NCBI GenBank assembly: GCA_020056965.1
Contig: JAGVGT010000047.1
Coordinates: 23,619-87,618 of the forward strand
Length of the DNA stretch: 64,000 bases
Source: Deltaproteobacteria bacterium
GTDB taxonomy: Bacteria > Desulfobacterota > Desulfobulbia > Desulfobulbales > JAGXFP01
Direction of reading: 5' to 3'
The first letter of the stretch is position 1, and the number at the start of each line of letters is the position of its first letter. Position numbers and translations under genes: made by a program. Below, piece by piece: positions 44,038 to 53,895 of this stretch. The notes under the pieces were generated by a model that saw only the letters and a list, made by a program, of their open reading frames with translations, was not told where the DNA came from and made no database searches.

Positions 44038-44590
44038 GTTGCCGCCGGCACGGATGCGCCGGCCTTCTGGTCCGGTATTCTGGGCAAGCGCCAATTGCCA
44101 CCTGACGCACACTCATACTAACGGCAAGGAGTGGTATTACCAAGGGAAATAAAGCCCAAGGCCACTGACCGGTTCAAGCGCAGGTGGGTCTGATTACTGG
44201 TAAATCGGAGATTTGGAGGAGATCGTGGCGCCATTCACGATTGCCGAGCAGAAGGACCGGAGGTGGCCTGTCCGATCGGCCTGGATGCCGGAGCCGGGAG
44301 TCGTCTGACGTGGCTAGGCTTCGCAAGGTCGGATGGCCTGCCCCTTTAGCGACGGAAATCGCCACGACCTCCTTGAATTGCCGAGAAAATTTCATAATGA
44401 TTCCTGACTGGGCCGGCGCACCAGGATAAGTTCCAGGGATTGAAAAGATGGCACTTAACCATGGAGATTTACACCACGTGGTGGTATCCTCTGCCTACCT
44501 TTGGTAGGAAAACCCCTCATGCCGTTTTGGCTAACTGGATCAAATAATTCTCTTAACCAAGGCTTAGTCAGCAATTGGGCAAGGTCGTTT
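44038..44590. other. Spacer between divergent GGDEF and PilZ genes
   Basis: About 550 bp with no convincing gene. It includes a palindrome ACCACGTGGT near 44473, several short open frames on both strands without ribosome sites or recognisable content, and presumably both divergent promoters. I looked for a c-di-GMP riboswitch because of the neighbours and saw none. Confidence 0.5.
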
Positions 44591-46684
44591 ATGGAAAAAG
44601 GGTCGTTAAATTCAACATTGAAGATCGTCAAGCCTGCCGGCAAGGGCCAGGACAGCCGTTTTGGGACCAAGGTTAAGCGGGAGCAGATGGTCAATGCCCT
44701 GAACCGCATCAATTTTCATAATGGCCAGGTCTTTGTGACCCTGAAGCACCAGCGCTACAACTCCTTTGTCAATGTCGCCGCCCTTCCCCAGCCCTGCCGC
44801 GGGGAAAACATCGATCTGCTCTGGTGCGGGACGGATGCCAACCCGTTAGGCCCACTTTCCGCCTATGAATATCAGGAGTTTTTTTACACCGATGGCCTAA
44901 AGAAGGTTCGGGTGGCGGCGCTCTTGCGGGAGGCCGGGCCGGCCGGCCTGACCCTGACCCTGCCCGAGGCCGGTCATGACGAGAGCCAGCGGCGCTGTAA
45001 GCGTTTTGCCTGCCGCCAGGCGATCACGGTCCAGATCTCCCAGAGCGGCCAGGTTCTGCAGGGAGTGCTGGCCGATTTCAATGGCTACGGCTTTGCCGTG
45101 GACATGGCCGGCACACCGGGGCAAGCGCTGCGGCTGATCAATCCCGACAACCCGGTCAATGTCTTGTTACAGGCCGACGGCAATGTACTCTTTGCCGAGA
45201 CCTGCCGGATCATCCGTCTGGCCCCCGAATCCCCGGTCGCCCTAATGGTCCTGGCGCCGCGCTCGACCCATATCACCCGCTTCAAATCCAAGGAAGTCCG
45301 CAGCATCAGACAGCAATTGAACCCCCAGCCCAGCCTCGAGTTAAAGCATCCCCTCTCCGGGAAAAAGGTGTCCCTGCGGGCGGTCGACATCTCCGGTTCC
45401 GGCCTGGCGGTGGAGGAAGATTCCAGCCAGAGCCAGTTGCTGCCCGGCATGGTCATCCCCCGGGCGGCCTTGGTTTTTTCCAACAATTTCCGGATCGACT
45501 GCCGGGTCCAGGTCCTTTTCAATCGTCCCGAGGGGGATGGGGCGGCCCTGCGCTGCGGCCTGGTTTTTCTCGATATGGACGTGGTCGGCCAGATGCAGCT
45601 TTCCTCCATCCTCTATCAGGCCAAGAACGCCCACTCTTACGTGGGCGCCAATGTCGATCTCGACGCCCTCTGGGACTTCTTCTTTGAAACCGGCTTCATC
45701 TATCCCGAAAAGTACGGCTCCTTCCAGGAACAGCGGGAGAAGTTCAAGACCCTTTATTCCCGCCTGTACAACGACCACCCCGAGATCTCCCGCCACATCA
45801 TCTATCAGGACAAAAATATCATCTATGGCCATGTCTCGATGTTCCGCTACTATGACCAGACCTGGATGCTGCACCATCATGCCGCGGTGAAATCCAGCCA
45901 GCACAAGGCCGGCCTGGTGGTCATGGACCACATTCTCCAGCATATCAACGAGGTCCACAACCTGGTCTCGACCAGGATGCGCTATATCGCCTGCTACTTT
46001 CGGCCCAACAACCGTTTCGCCGCCCGGGTCTTCGGTGGAGCCGCCCGGGCCCTGGCCAACCCCCGCAAGTGCTCGCTGGACGACTTTGCCTACGGCCACT
46101 ACCAGCCCCGGGCCGACAAACCCGGTCTGCCGGACGGCTGGATTCTGGAGGAGAGTGGCGCCGACGATTTCACCGATCTGCAGTACTTCTATCAAGAAAC
46201 CTCCGGCGGACTGCTCCTGGAGGGGCTGGATCTGCTTCTGGCCGGGCTTTCCCGAGAGCGGGAGCTTAACGCCCAGTACAATCTTCTGGGGCTGCGCCGG
46301 GAGCGGTTCTTTTTTTCGTTGCGCAATCCCGCCGGCGCCCTGGCGGCGCTGTGCGTGGTCAATATTTCCGATGACGGCCTGAACATGTCGGACCTCACCA
46401 ACTGTGTGCAGATCCTGGTCATCGACGACCGGGAGATCACCTTGGAGCTGATCAACGCAGGCCTGGACGAGCTGGCCTGGTACTACGATCACAAGGAGTT
46501 GTCGGTCCTGTTTTTTCCCCTGGCCTGCGCGGAAGCCAAGGGGATTGCCCATGACAAAGTCTATCAACTGACCGTGCTGGACCTGAACTTTATCAGCGAG
46601 TATCTTAAATTCATGGAGGGGCTGACCGGCTCTTCTCTGCGACTAAAGAGCCCCGTACCGGATGACCGACAAACTTCTCTATAA
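44591..46684 (+). CDS. Large protein with two PilZ-like domains and an acyltransferase-like C terminus
   Basis: A 697-residue cytoplasmic protein. A first PilZ-like segment (QRRCKRFACRQAITV, about residues 130-240, NGYGFAVDM) looks degenerate. A second (about 260-360; EVRSIRQQL, LRAVDISGSGLAVEED) keeps the D/NxSxxG element of c-di-GMP-binding PilZ domains. Residues 380-560 (KNIIYGHVSMFRYYDQTWMLHHHAA, RMRYIACYF) resemble a GNAT-like fold. It should be a c-di-GMP effector; the output is unknown. The ATG at 44591 has AAGG eight bases upstream. It overlaps the next gene by 23 bases. Confidence 0.75.
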   Translation: MEKGSLNSTLKIVKPAGKGQDSRFGTKVKREQMVNALNRINFHNGQVFVTLKHQRYNSFVNVAALPQPCRGENIDLLWCGTDANPLGPLSAYEYQEFFYTDGLKKVRVAALLREAGPAGLTLTLPEAGHDESQRRCKRFACRQAITVQISQSGQVLQGVLADFNGYGFAVDMAGTPGQALRLINPDNPVNVLLQADGNVLFAETCRIIRLAPESPVALMVLAPRSTHITRFKSKEVRSIRQQLNPQPSLELKHPLSGKKVSLRAVDISGSGLAVEEDSSQSQLLPGMVIPRAALVFSNNFRIDCRVQVLFNRPEGDGAALRCGLVFLDMDVVGQMQLSSILYQAKNAHSYVGANVDLDALWDFFFETGFIYPEKYGSFQEQREKFKTLYSRLYNDHPEISRHIIYQDKNIIYGHVSMFRYYDQTWMLHHHAAVKSSQHKAGLVVMDHILQHINEVHNLVSTRMRYIACYFRPNNRFAARVFGGAARALANPRKCSLDDFAYGHYQPRADKPGLPDGWILEESGADDFTDLQYFYQETSGGLLLEGLDLLLAGLSRERELNAQYNLLGLRRERFFFSLRNPAGALAALCVVNISDDGLNMSDLTNCVQILVIDDREITLELINAGLDELAWYYDHKELSVLFFPLACAEAKGIAHDKVYQLTVLDLNFISEYLKFMEGLTGSSLRLKSPVPDDRQTSL

Positions 46685-48587
46685 CAGCCGGATCACCAAC
46701 ACCTATCTGAAGCTGGTGCGCAAGCGCTATCCCAAGGTCGACGTGGCCGACCTGCTGGCCTACGCCGGCATGGAGCTCCAGCAGGTTGAGGATGAGGGGC
46801 ACTGGTTTTCCCAGGGGCAGGTGAACCTCTTTCAGGACCGGCTGGTGGTTCTGACCGGCAATCCCGAGATTGCCCGCGAGGCCGGGCTATTTACAGCCTC
46901 GCCGGAGGTAATGGGCGGCATCCGCAGCTATCTTCTGGGCCTGGTCAGTCCGGCCCGGGCCTACGATCTGGTCGGCCGCTTCACCAGCAAATTCACCCGT
47001 TCCTCGAAATACGAATCCCGGCCGCTGGGACGTTGCCAGGTCGAGGTGCTGGTTACCCCCTTCGAGGGGGTACGGGAGGAACCCTTCCAGTGCAAGAACC
47101 GGCGGGGCTACCTGGAGGCCATCTCCCGGATCTTCGGCTACCGGCTACCCCAGATCGATCATCCCGAATGCCTGTTCAGGGGTGGCCAGGCCTGCCGCTA
47201 TCTGGTGTCCTGGGAGGAGTCGCCCTACTCACTCTGGATACAACGACGCCGGGTTGCCGCCGCCCTGTTGCTGCCGGCTTTTGGTACTTCGTTCTTCAGC
47301 TTTTCCCCGCATTTCGCGATGACCCTGGCCCTGCCGCTGACGGGCGCCATCCTGCTGGCGCTCAGCTGGTATCTGGCGAGGTTGAAGGCGGGGGAGTTGC
47401 AAGCGGCAGTCAATAATCTCCAGGTCTCTTCCGACGAACTGATCCAGCAAATCAATATCAACTATGAAAACTCCCTGCTGATCAACGAGATCGGCCAGGC
47501 CTTAAACCGGCAACTGGAACTAGACGGCCTGCTGCAACACATCGCCGCCGCCATGGAAAAGCGGCTGGACTACGACCGCGGGCTGATCATGCTGGCCAGT
47601 CCAGACCAATCCCAGTTGCTCTTCAAGGCCGGTTACGGGTACACCGAAGAACAGCTGACGGTGCTGGAGAAAACCGATTTTCACCTGGACAAACCCCGTT
47701 CAAAAGGGGTCTTCGTGGTGGCCTTCCGGGATCAGCACCCCTTTCTGCTTAACGACCTGGATGAGGTCAAGGGCCAGCTGTCACCCCGGAGCTACGATTT
47801 TGCCCGGCGGATGGGGGCCAAGGCCTTCATCTGCTGCCCCATCGTCTTTGAGAACGTCTCCCTGGGAATTCTGGCGGTTGACAACCTGGCCAGCAAGCGG
47901 CCCCTGTTGGAGCGGGACAAGAATCTTTTGATGGGGGTGGCCAACCAGATTGCCATCAGCATCCATAACGCCCACCTGATGGAGGCGCGCCTGCGGCAGT
48001 TCGAGTCGATCATGAAGGTACTGGTCGCCTCCACCGACGCCCGCGACCCCATCACGGCCGGCCATTCCCTGCGGGTCACTGAATATGCCCTGGGGATCAG
48101 CCGCGAACTGGACCTGTCGCCAGCCTATTGCGATGTGATCCGGGTGGCGGCGCTCCTCCACGATTACGGCAAGATCGGGGTTGAGGACAAGATTCTCAAA
48201 AAGCCCGGGCGGCTGGATCCCGAAGAGTACGAGGCTATCAAGAGCCACGCCTCTAAGACTCGGCAGATCCTGGAGGAGATCGAGTTCGAGGGCATCTATC
48301 GGACCGTGCCGGAGATTGCCGGCGCCCATCACGAGCGGGTGGATGGCACCGGTTATCCCCAGGGCATCATGGGCTGCGATATCCCACTGGGCGCCAAGAT
48401 CATCGCGGTGGCCGATGTCTTTGAGGCCCTCACCTCCCGGCGCCACTACCGGGAACCGATGCCGGTGGAACAGGCCTTCGAGATGCTGGGCAGGAAAATC
48501 GGCACCCGCTTTGACCGGGACTGTGTCGAGGCCCTGGTCCGCCATTACTACGGGGGCCGAAACGGCGACTCAGTCGGTCACGCCTGA
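46662..48587 (+). CDS. V4R-GAF-HD-GYP membrane protein
   Basis: A 641-residue sensor. Residues 1-190 form a V4R/heme-NO-like ligand domain ending in HPECLFRGGQACRYLVSW. Two membrane helices are at about 202-245, a GAF domain at about 275-430, and HD-GYP at about 445-630. The HD reads LLHDYGKIGVEDKIL (His-Asp present, Tyr replacing the usual Ile); HHERVDGTGYP carries the GYP signature. It probably hydrolyses c-di-GMP in response to a small ligand. It begins inside the double-PilZ gene, forming an effector-hydrolase pair, and its 3' end overlaps the convergent methyltransferase by ten bases. Confidence 0.88.
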   Translation: MTDKLLYNSRITNTYLKLVRKRYPKVDVADLLAYAGMELQQVEDEGHWFSQGQVNLFQDRLVVLTGNPEIAREAGLFTASPEVMGGIRSYLLGLVSPARAYDLVGRFTSKFTRSSKYESRPLGRCQVEVLVTPFEGVREEPFQCKNRRGYLEAISRIFGYRLPQIDHPECLFRGGQACRYLVSWEESPYSLWIQRRRVAAALLLPAFGTSFFSFSPHFAMTLALPLTGAILLALSWYLARLKAGELQAAVNNLQVSSDELIQQININYENSLLINEIGQALNRQLELDGLLQHIAAAMEKRLDYDRGLIMLASPDQSQLLFKAGYGYTEEQLTVLEKTDFHLDKPRSKGVFVVAFRDQHPFLLNDLDEVKGQLSPRSYDFARRMGAKAFICCPIVFENVSLGILAVDNLASKRPLLERDKNLLMGVANQIAISIHNAHLMEARLRQFESIMKVLVASTDARDPITAGHSLRVTEYALGISRELDLSPAYCDVIRVAALLHDYGKIGVEDKILKKPGRLDPEEYEAIKSHASKTRQILEEIEFEGIYRTVPEIAGAHHERVDGTGYPQGIMGCDIPLGAKIIAVADVFEALTSRRHYREPMPVEQAFEMLGRKIGTRFDRDCVEALVRHYYGGRNGDSVGHA

Positions 48588-49387
48588 GCTTTGCGGCCCC
48601 GGCAAAGGACCAGGGGCGAATAGGTGAAACGGCGCGGATCGGCGAAGAACTGCTGAAACTCGGTGACAAACTCCGGGTGGCCACCGGGGTAGAGGTCAAA
48701 GGTGAAACCCAGCTTGGCCGGGGCGACCTCGGCCTTGCGCAGCCAGTTGAAGGCGTCGCTCTCCTGCAAATCCCCGTAAATCACGTGGTGGCCAACCACC
48801 TCCACCCGGATCTCCTCAAAACCCAGATCATATAGATAGGCGTAAAGCTTGCGGCCCACGAAGGGGTCGAAGTTGCCCTTTTCTTGCAGCACGGTCATCA
48901 GGCTTTCGATGGTGCGGGTCAGCCGCTCGGGCATCTCGAAGTGGTTCAGGCAATTATTGTCGAGGTCGGCCAGACAAAGGACGCCGCCGGGTTTGAGCAG
49001 GGCAGCGGCCTTGCGGGCCAGCTCGAAGCTCTCGGTCCGGTAGTACTCGAGCAGGAACCGCATCCAGACGAAGTCGAACTGCCCCAGGTCGTCCAAGGGC
49101 TCCCGGAGGTCGCGGCAGTGGAAGGTCAGTCCCGGCCGCTGGTAATGGGCGTCGGCATGACTGATCCGGTCCGGCCCGAAATCCACCCCCACCGTCGCAC
49201 CGCCCGGTTGGGCCAGATCATGCAACACACTGGTGGTGCGGCCCGGCCCGCAACCAAGGTCGGCCACCCGCATGCCGGCGGTCAGGCCGGCCCAGGTGGC
49301 CTGGGCAGCGGTCTTGGCATCGTCGGTCTTTACCACCAGGCGGTGCGATTCGGCGCCGCTTTCCATCAGGTAGTCGCGGTTCTTCAT
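48578..49387 (-). CDS. SAM-dependent methyltransferase
   Basis: A 269-residue class I methyltransferase. Motif I is RVADLGCGPGRTTSVLHDL (about residues 40-58), followed by VGVDFGPDRISHA, FDFVWMRFLLEYYRT and LLKPGGVLCLADLDNN. The C terminus is an extra domain with VGHHVIYGDLQ. The substrate, perhaps a quinone, lipid or small metabolite, is unknown. GGAG lies eight bases before the ATG, which overlaps the rmuC stop as ATGA. The 3' end overlaps the convergent HD-GYP gene. Confidence 0.85.
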   Translation of the reverse strand: MKNRDYLMESGAESHRLVVKTDDAKTAAQATWAGLTAGMRVADLGCGPGRTTSVLHDLAQPGGATVGVDFGPDRISHADAHYQRPGLTFHCRDLREPLDDLGQFDFVWMRFLLEYYRTESFELARKAAALLKPGGVLCLADLDNNCLNHFEMPERLTRTIESLMTVLQEKGNFDPFVGRKLYAYLYDLGFEEIRVEVVGHHVIYGDLQESDAFNWLRKAEVAPAKLGFTFDLYPGGHPEFVTEFQQFFADPRRFTYSPLVLCRGRKAQA

Positions 49388-50922
49388 GCCTCGTCTCCGT
49401 TTTCTTCCCTACCCTCATCGGCAGGCGGCCCATCCAGCCCCAGCAGTTTTTCGGCTTGGGCGGTCGGCAGGCCCTCGACGCTTTTGAGTTTGTTGGCCAT
49501 CTGCCGGGAGCGCACCTCGGTGTCATCAATGGTGTTGGCGGCAGTTCTCAGCTGCTTCTTGACTCTGCTCAAGACCTCGCCGAACTTGCCGAACTCGGTC
49601 TTGACCGCCGAGAGAACCTCCCACACCTCGCTGGAACGCTTCTCGATGGCCAGGGTCCTAAAGCCCATGCGCAGGCTGCTCAAGGTCGCCGAGAGGGTGG
49701 TCGGCCCGACGATCACCACCCGGTACTCCTGCTGGAGTTTCTCGGTCAGTCCGGGTTGCCGCAGAATCTCGGCGTAGAGACCCTCGGTGGGCAGGAACAT
49801 GATGGCGAAATCGGTGGTCCTGGGCGGGTTCAGGTACTTGCTGGAGATGTCCTTGGCAGCCAGCAGGATGGCCCGGATCAGGGCGGCGGTGGCCTTGTCC
49901 ACCGCCTCACAGTCGGCGACCTCGGCGGCGGCCAGCAGCCGCTGATAATCCTCCTGGGGGAACTTGGAGTCGATGGGCAGCCAGACCACCGAGTCGGCAT
50001 CCTGGCCCGAGCCGGGCAGCTTGATGGCGTACTCGACCATGTCCTGGGAGTGTTCGCGGGTCTTGACGTTTTTCTCATACTGCTCGGGGGTGAGGATCTG
50101 CTCAAGGATCGCCCCCAGCTGCACCTCGCCCCAGGTGCCGCGGGTCTTGACGTTGGTCAGCACCCTTTTCAGGTCGCCGACCCCGGTGGCCAGGCTCTGC
50201 ATCTCGCCCAGGCCGCGCTGGACCGACTCCAGCCGCTCGCTGACCAGCTTGAACGACTCGCCCAGCCGTTTTTCCAGGGTGGTCTGGAGCTTCTCGTCGA
50301 CGGTCTGGCGCATCTGGTCGAGCTTCTTCTCGTTGCTCTCCTGCAGGGTCTTGAGCTTGTCGTCCAACCCCACCCGGACCTTCTCCAGCCCCTGGCGGTT
50401 GGACTCCACCACCTCGCGGATTCGAGCCTCCAGGGCCTCCAGCCGCTCCTTCTGGGTGAGGCGCAGCTGGTCGAGTTTCTTTTCGTTACTCTCCTGCAGG
50501 TCTTTCAACTGGCCGGCCAGGGTGGCGCGGATCTTTTCCAGATCATTGCGGTTGGCCTCGGTCAATTCCTTGATCCGGCTCTCCACCTCGACCAGCCTTT
50601 CCTGCTGGGCCTTGCGCATCTCACCGATGATCTGGAGCACCGTCTCGGTGGTGGCCTTCTGACCGGCGGCCACCTCCTCGCGCAGCTCCCGGGCCGATTT
50701 GGCCGCCTCCTCGCGGCCTAACCTGGCGTCCTCGCCGATGGCGGTCCGCAGTTCGCGGGCCGAATGGGCCGCCTCTTCCCGGGCCAGCCGGAATTCCTCG
50801 CGGATGGTCTTCTCGGTCTGGCCGGCGGAGTCATCCGAAGCCGCCAGTTTCTTGAGGATCAGAATGGTGGCGGCCAGGGCGGCCAGGGCCACCAGCAGGG
50901 AGAGCCAGGGGATAATGGTCAT
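49384..50922 (-). CDS. rmuC: RmuC-family DNA recombination protein
   Basis: A 512-residue protein with one N-terminal membrane helix (about 3-23), a very long coiled coil (about 35-235) containing near-repeats of LQESNEKKLDQ(L/M)R, and the RmuC nuclease-like domain (about 245-475). Landmarks are NVKTRGTWGEVQLGAILEQIL, DSVVWLPIDSKFPQEDYQRLL, TTDFAIMFLPTEGLYAEI and VVIVGPTTLSATLSSLRMGF. RmuC limits inversions at short repeats. The length is usual. It is followed by a coupled methyltransferase gene. Confidence 0.95.
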   Translation of the reverse strand: MTIIPWLSLLVALAALAATILILKKLAASDDSAGQTEKTIREEFRLAREEAAHSARELRTAIGEDARLGREEAAKSARELREEVAAGQKATTETVLQIIGEMRKAQQERLVEVESRIKELTEANRNDLEKIRATLAGQLKDLQESNEKKLDQLRLTQKERLEALEARIREVVESNRQGLEKVRVGLDDKLKTLQESNEKKLDQMRQTVDEKLQTTLEKRLGESFKLVSERLESVQRGLGEMQSLATGVGDLKRVLTNVKTRGTWGEVQLGAILEQILTPEQYEKNVKTREHSQDMVEYAIKLPGSGQDADSVVWLPIDSKFPQEDYQRLLAAAEVADCEAVDKATAALIRAILLAAKDISSKYLNPPRTTDFAIMFLPTEGLYAEILRQPGLTEKLQQEYRVVIVGPTTLSATLSSLRMGFRTLAIEKRSSEVWEVLSAVKTEFGKFGEVLSRVKKQLRTAANTIDDTEVRSRQMANKLKSVEGLPTAQAEKLLGLDGPPADEGREENGDEA

Positions 50923-51133
50923 GGGTGGTGGTTTCCGTCAGAAATTGGGGGTTGGATTACGGTATCGCGGCCCAGCTGGCAACTCGCTGAATCTATCATG
51001 AATCGCCGAAAGATAAATGAAATTGCATTTCTTGCGAAAGGAAATAAAAATGATTCACACGATCTCGGTTGAGCGTTAGCCCGGCTACCGGCTGGAGCCG
51101 GTAATTTTTATCAACAGCGCAAAGGAGAAAGAG

Positions 51134-51703
51134 ATGACACCAAGATGCGGGTTTGGGGCGGTTCTGGCTGGGGCGTTACTGCTGTTTATGGGGTTGGCCC
51201 AGGTTGTTTTCGCCACCGATTCAGTAACCGGTCTGGTCGTGGAGAGCGGCATGTCGGCGGTGGTTTTGCAGGGCGCGGACGGGACGACGACCAGGTACAA
51301 CTTCGGGGTGGAGACCGCCTATATTCCCAGCGATTACCGGCCGGGCAGCGGTGATACGGTGACCCTGGAATACTACGCAAAGACCCTGCGCAACGGCGAC
51401 AATGTCCTGGCGGTTGCCAAACTGACCATGGTCAGCAAGGACCCGAATCGCAAGGACCTGGAGAGTCCGGCCCTGGGGACCATAAGGGAGGTGGGCAAGA
51501 AATCCCTCCGGATTGACATCCCCTCGGTCGGCCAGGTGGTCTCGATGGACCTGGGCCGGAACATGACCAAGGTCCCAGCCGACTGGAAACCGGCGGTGGG
51601 CGACAAGGTCAAGGTCAATTTCAACAAGGTCAAGTCCTCATTCGGGGTGATCGGTTTAACCAACCTGGTCAATGTCATCAGCATCCTGGAAAAGACCGAG
51701 TAG
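51134..51703 (+). CDS. Secreted protein with two beta-barrel-like repeats
   Basis: A 189-residue protein with a signal peptide (residues 1-27, cleavage after VFA). The mature part has two similar beta-rich halves: VTGLVVESGMSAVVLQGADG...VTLEYYAKTL, and LGTIREVGKKSLRIDIPSVG...VKVNFNKVKS. They resemble small OB/SH3-like barrels. No catalytic motif is seen. AAGGAG precedes the ATG. It is monocistronic. Function unknown, periplasmic. Confidence 0.75.
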   Translation: MTPRCGFGAVLAGALLLFMGLAQVVFATDSVTGLVVESGMSAVVLQGADGTTTRYNFGVETAYIPSDYRPGSGDTVTLEYYAKTLRNGDNVLAVAKLTMVSKDPNRKDLESPALGTIREVGKKSLRIDIPSVGQVVSMDLGRNMTKVPADWKPAVGDKVKVNFNKVKSSFGVIGLTNLVNVISILEKTE

Positions 51704-51771
51704 CCCGGGTGCCGGCGCTGGTCCTGGGGCTTCTCCCGGACCGGCGCCAGAGCAGCGCCCGCCTCGGCCGC

Positions 51772-53691
51772 TTAGCGGTTTTTCACCCCCGTGAAGGCCT
51801 CCTGCCAGGCCTCCAGCTCCTCCCAGCGCGGGTAGGCTGCGGCCAGGCGTTTCTCGATGGCGGCCAGCCGGGCGTTGATGGTCGGCGCCTCCGGCCCCTT
51901 GCCCAGATAGACGGCCGGGTCGGCCAGGCGGACCGTCAGTTCCTGCTGCTCGGCCTCCAGTTTCTCGATCTCGCCGGGCAGTTCCGCCAGCTCCTTGGCC
52001 TCCTTGAAGGAGAGCTTGCGGGGCTGGCCGGATTTGTTCTTCCCCCCACCCTTCTTCTCGTCCCGGCCACCACTCTGGCCCGCCGGGCCTGGCGCGGTCG
52101 GGCGCTGGCTCAGCCAGTCGTCATAGCCGCCGGCATACTCCTGGACCTTGCCTTCACCCTCGAAGACCAGGGAGGAGGTGACCACGTTGTTGATGAAGTC
52201 CCGGTCATGGCTGACCAGCAGCACCGTACCCTGATAGTCCATCAGCAGCTCTTCCAACAACTCCAGGGTCTCCAGGTCGAGATCGTTGGTCGGTTCGTCC
52301 AGGACCAGGATGTTGGAGGGCTTGGCGAAGAGCTTGGCCAAGAGCAGCCGGTTGCGCTCGCCGCCGGAGAGGACCCGCACCGGCGAGCGGGCCCGGTCGG
52401 GGGTGAAGAGGAAGTCGCTCAGGTAGCCGATCAGATGCTTGGGGCGGCCGTTGATCTCAATGGTATCGGCGCCGTCGCCGATGTTGTCGATGACGCTACG
52501 GTCGTCATCAAGCTGGGCGCGCTGCTGGTCGAAATAGACCGGGGCCAGATTGACGCCCAGCCGCACCTCGCCCGCGTCCGGGATGAGTTCGCCGAGAATC
52601 AAGCGGAGCAAGGTGGTCTTGCCGGCCCCGTTCGGACCGATGATGCCGATCCGGTCGCCGCGCATGACCGTGGTGGAGAGGTCCCTGATCACCACCCGGT
52701 CGCCGAAGCTGTGGGAGACATGTTTGAGCTGCGCCACCAGCTTGCCGGAGACCGCCGCCTCGGTGATCTCCATCCGCACTGAGCCCAGCTGGTCCCGCCG
52801 GGCCTGGCGCTCCTGCCGCAATTCCTTAAGGGCGGTGACCCGCCCCTCGTTGCGGGTCCGCCGCGCCTTGATGCCCTGGCGGATCCACACCTCTTCCTGG
52901 GCCAGCTTCTTGTCGAACTTGGCCTGCTGCACGGTCTCCTCGGCCAGCTGCGCCTCGCGGCGGCGCAGATAGGTGTCGTAGTCGCCGGGCCAGCTGGTGA
53001 CCTTGCCCCGGTCGAGATTGATGATCCGGGTCGCCAGCTTGCGCAGCAGGGAGCGGTCATGGGTGACGAAACAGAGGGCCGGCGAGGCGGAGAGCAAATA
53101 GCCTTCCATCCAGGTGATCGCCTCGATGTCCAGGTGGTTGGTGGGCTCGTCCAGCAGCAAGAGATGCGGGTCGGTGACCAGGGCGCGGCCCAGCAGGACT
53201 CGCCGTTTCAGACCGCCGGAGAGGGTAGCGAAGCTCTGCTCGCTCGGCAATCCCAACAACGAGAGAATGGTCTCGACGCGCTGTTCAGCTTGCCAGGCGT
53301 TGGTAACTGCCATCTGTTCCTCCACCCGACCCAGTTCGGCCAGTTTGGCCTCGCCGTGGTCATGTTCCAGTTCGCCGAGCAGCCGATGGTGGGCCGTGAG
53401 CAGGTCGAGCAGTTCACCTAGACCGGAGGCCACCACCTCGTACACCGTGCCGGTCAGGTCGCTGGGCACCTCCTGGGTGAGCCGCGCCACCCGCAACCCC
53501 TGGCGACGGACGATCTTGCCCGAGTCCGGTTGCAACTCGCCGGTCAGCAACTTCAACAGGGTCGATTTGCCTTCGCCGTTCCGGCCGATCAGGCAGACCC
53601 GTTCGTTGTCGTCGATCTGAAAATTGATCCGGTCCAGGATCGGCAGGCCGCCAAAGGCGAGGGTAACATCTTGGAAATCTATGATAGCCAT
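51772..53691 (-). CDS. uup: ABC-F ATPase, Uup type
   Basis: A 639-residue soluble protein with two ABC ATPase domains. The first has GRNGEGKSTLL, LSGGLKRRVLLG and LLLLDEPTNHLD; the second has GPNGAGKTTLLRL, LSGGERNRLLLAK and ILVLDEPTNDLD. A charged linker joins them, and the C terminus (about 545-639) is a basic, Gly/Lys-rich stretch plus coiled coil typical of Uup. Uup acts on branched DNA intermediates or ribosomes. Its promoter region and first 16 or so codons are partly duplicated upstream at 53855-53968. Confidence 0.94.
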   Translation of the reverse strand: MAIIDFQDVTLAFGGLPILDRINFQIDDNERVCLIGRNGEGKSTLLKLLTGELQPDSGKIVRRQGLRVARLTQEVPSDLTGTVYEVVASGLGELLDLLTAHHRLLGELEHDHGEAKLAELGRVEEQMAVTNAWQAEQRVETILSLLGLPSEQSFATLSGGLKRRVLLGRALVTDPHLLLLDEPTNHLDIEAITWMEGYLLSASPALCFVTHDRSLLRKLATRIINLDRGKVTSWPGDYDTYLRRREAQLAEETVQQAKFDKKLAQEEVWIRQGIKARRTRNEGRVTALKELRQERQARRDQLGSVRMEITEAAVSGKLVAQLKHVSHSFGDRVVIRDLSTTVMRGDRIGIIGPNGAGKTTLLRLILGELIPDAGEVRLGVNLAPVYFDQQRAQLDDDRSVIDNIGDGADTIEINGRPKHLIGYLSDFLFTPDRARSPVRVLSGGERNRLLLAKLFAKPSNILVLDEPTNDLDLETLELLEELLMDYQGTVLLVSHDRDFINNVVTSSLVFEGEGKVQEYAGGYDDWLSQRPTAPGPAGQSGGRDEKKGGGKNKSGQPRKLSFKEAKELAELPGEIEKLEAEQQELTVRLADPAVYLGKGPEAPTINARLAAIEKRLAAAYPRWEELEAWQEAFTGVKNR

Positions 53692-53787
53692 GATTGGGGA
53701 TTTTCTCGGTAGTGATTCATGGGAAGGGCGCCAGATGGTGCAAGTGCGTTATTGTACCAGTTTTATCCATGATTTTTAAAGTCTACA

Positions 53788-53895
53788 TTAAATAATCATG
53801 GCTATAAAGCCGAGGTTCGGTTCCTGAGTTGCTGCTTCGTTAAACACTAAACTGCCAAAGGCGAGGGCGATATCTTGGCAATCAATGATGGCCAT
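53788..53895 (-). pseudogene. Remnant of a duplicated uup 5' end
   Basis: The frame starts MAIIDCQDIALAFGSL, matching the uup start MAIIDFQDVTLAFGGL, then loses similarity and stops after 35 codons. Bases upstream (down to TGTACCAGTTTTATCC) also match the uup leader, so copy one is 53651-53768 and copy two 53855-53968. Only the 5' end of a second ABC-F gene is left. Confidence 0.7.

Noticed and set aside
44174..44395. 73-codon minus-strand frame in the GGDEF/PilZ spacer
   Set aside because: No ribosome site, no recognised family and Arg/Pro-rich low-complexity content; most likely chance.
44038..44590. GEMM-type c-di-GMP riboswitch upstream of the PilZ gene
   Set aside because: The conserved core sequences were not found on either strand of this spacer.
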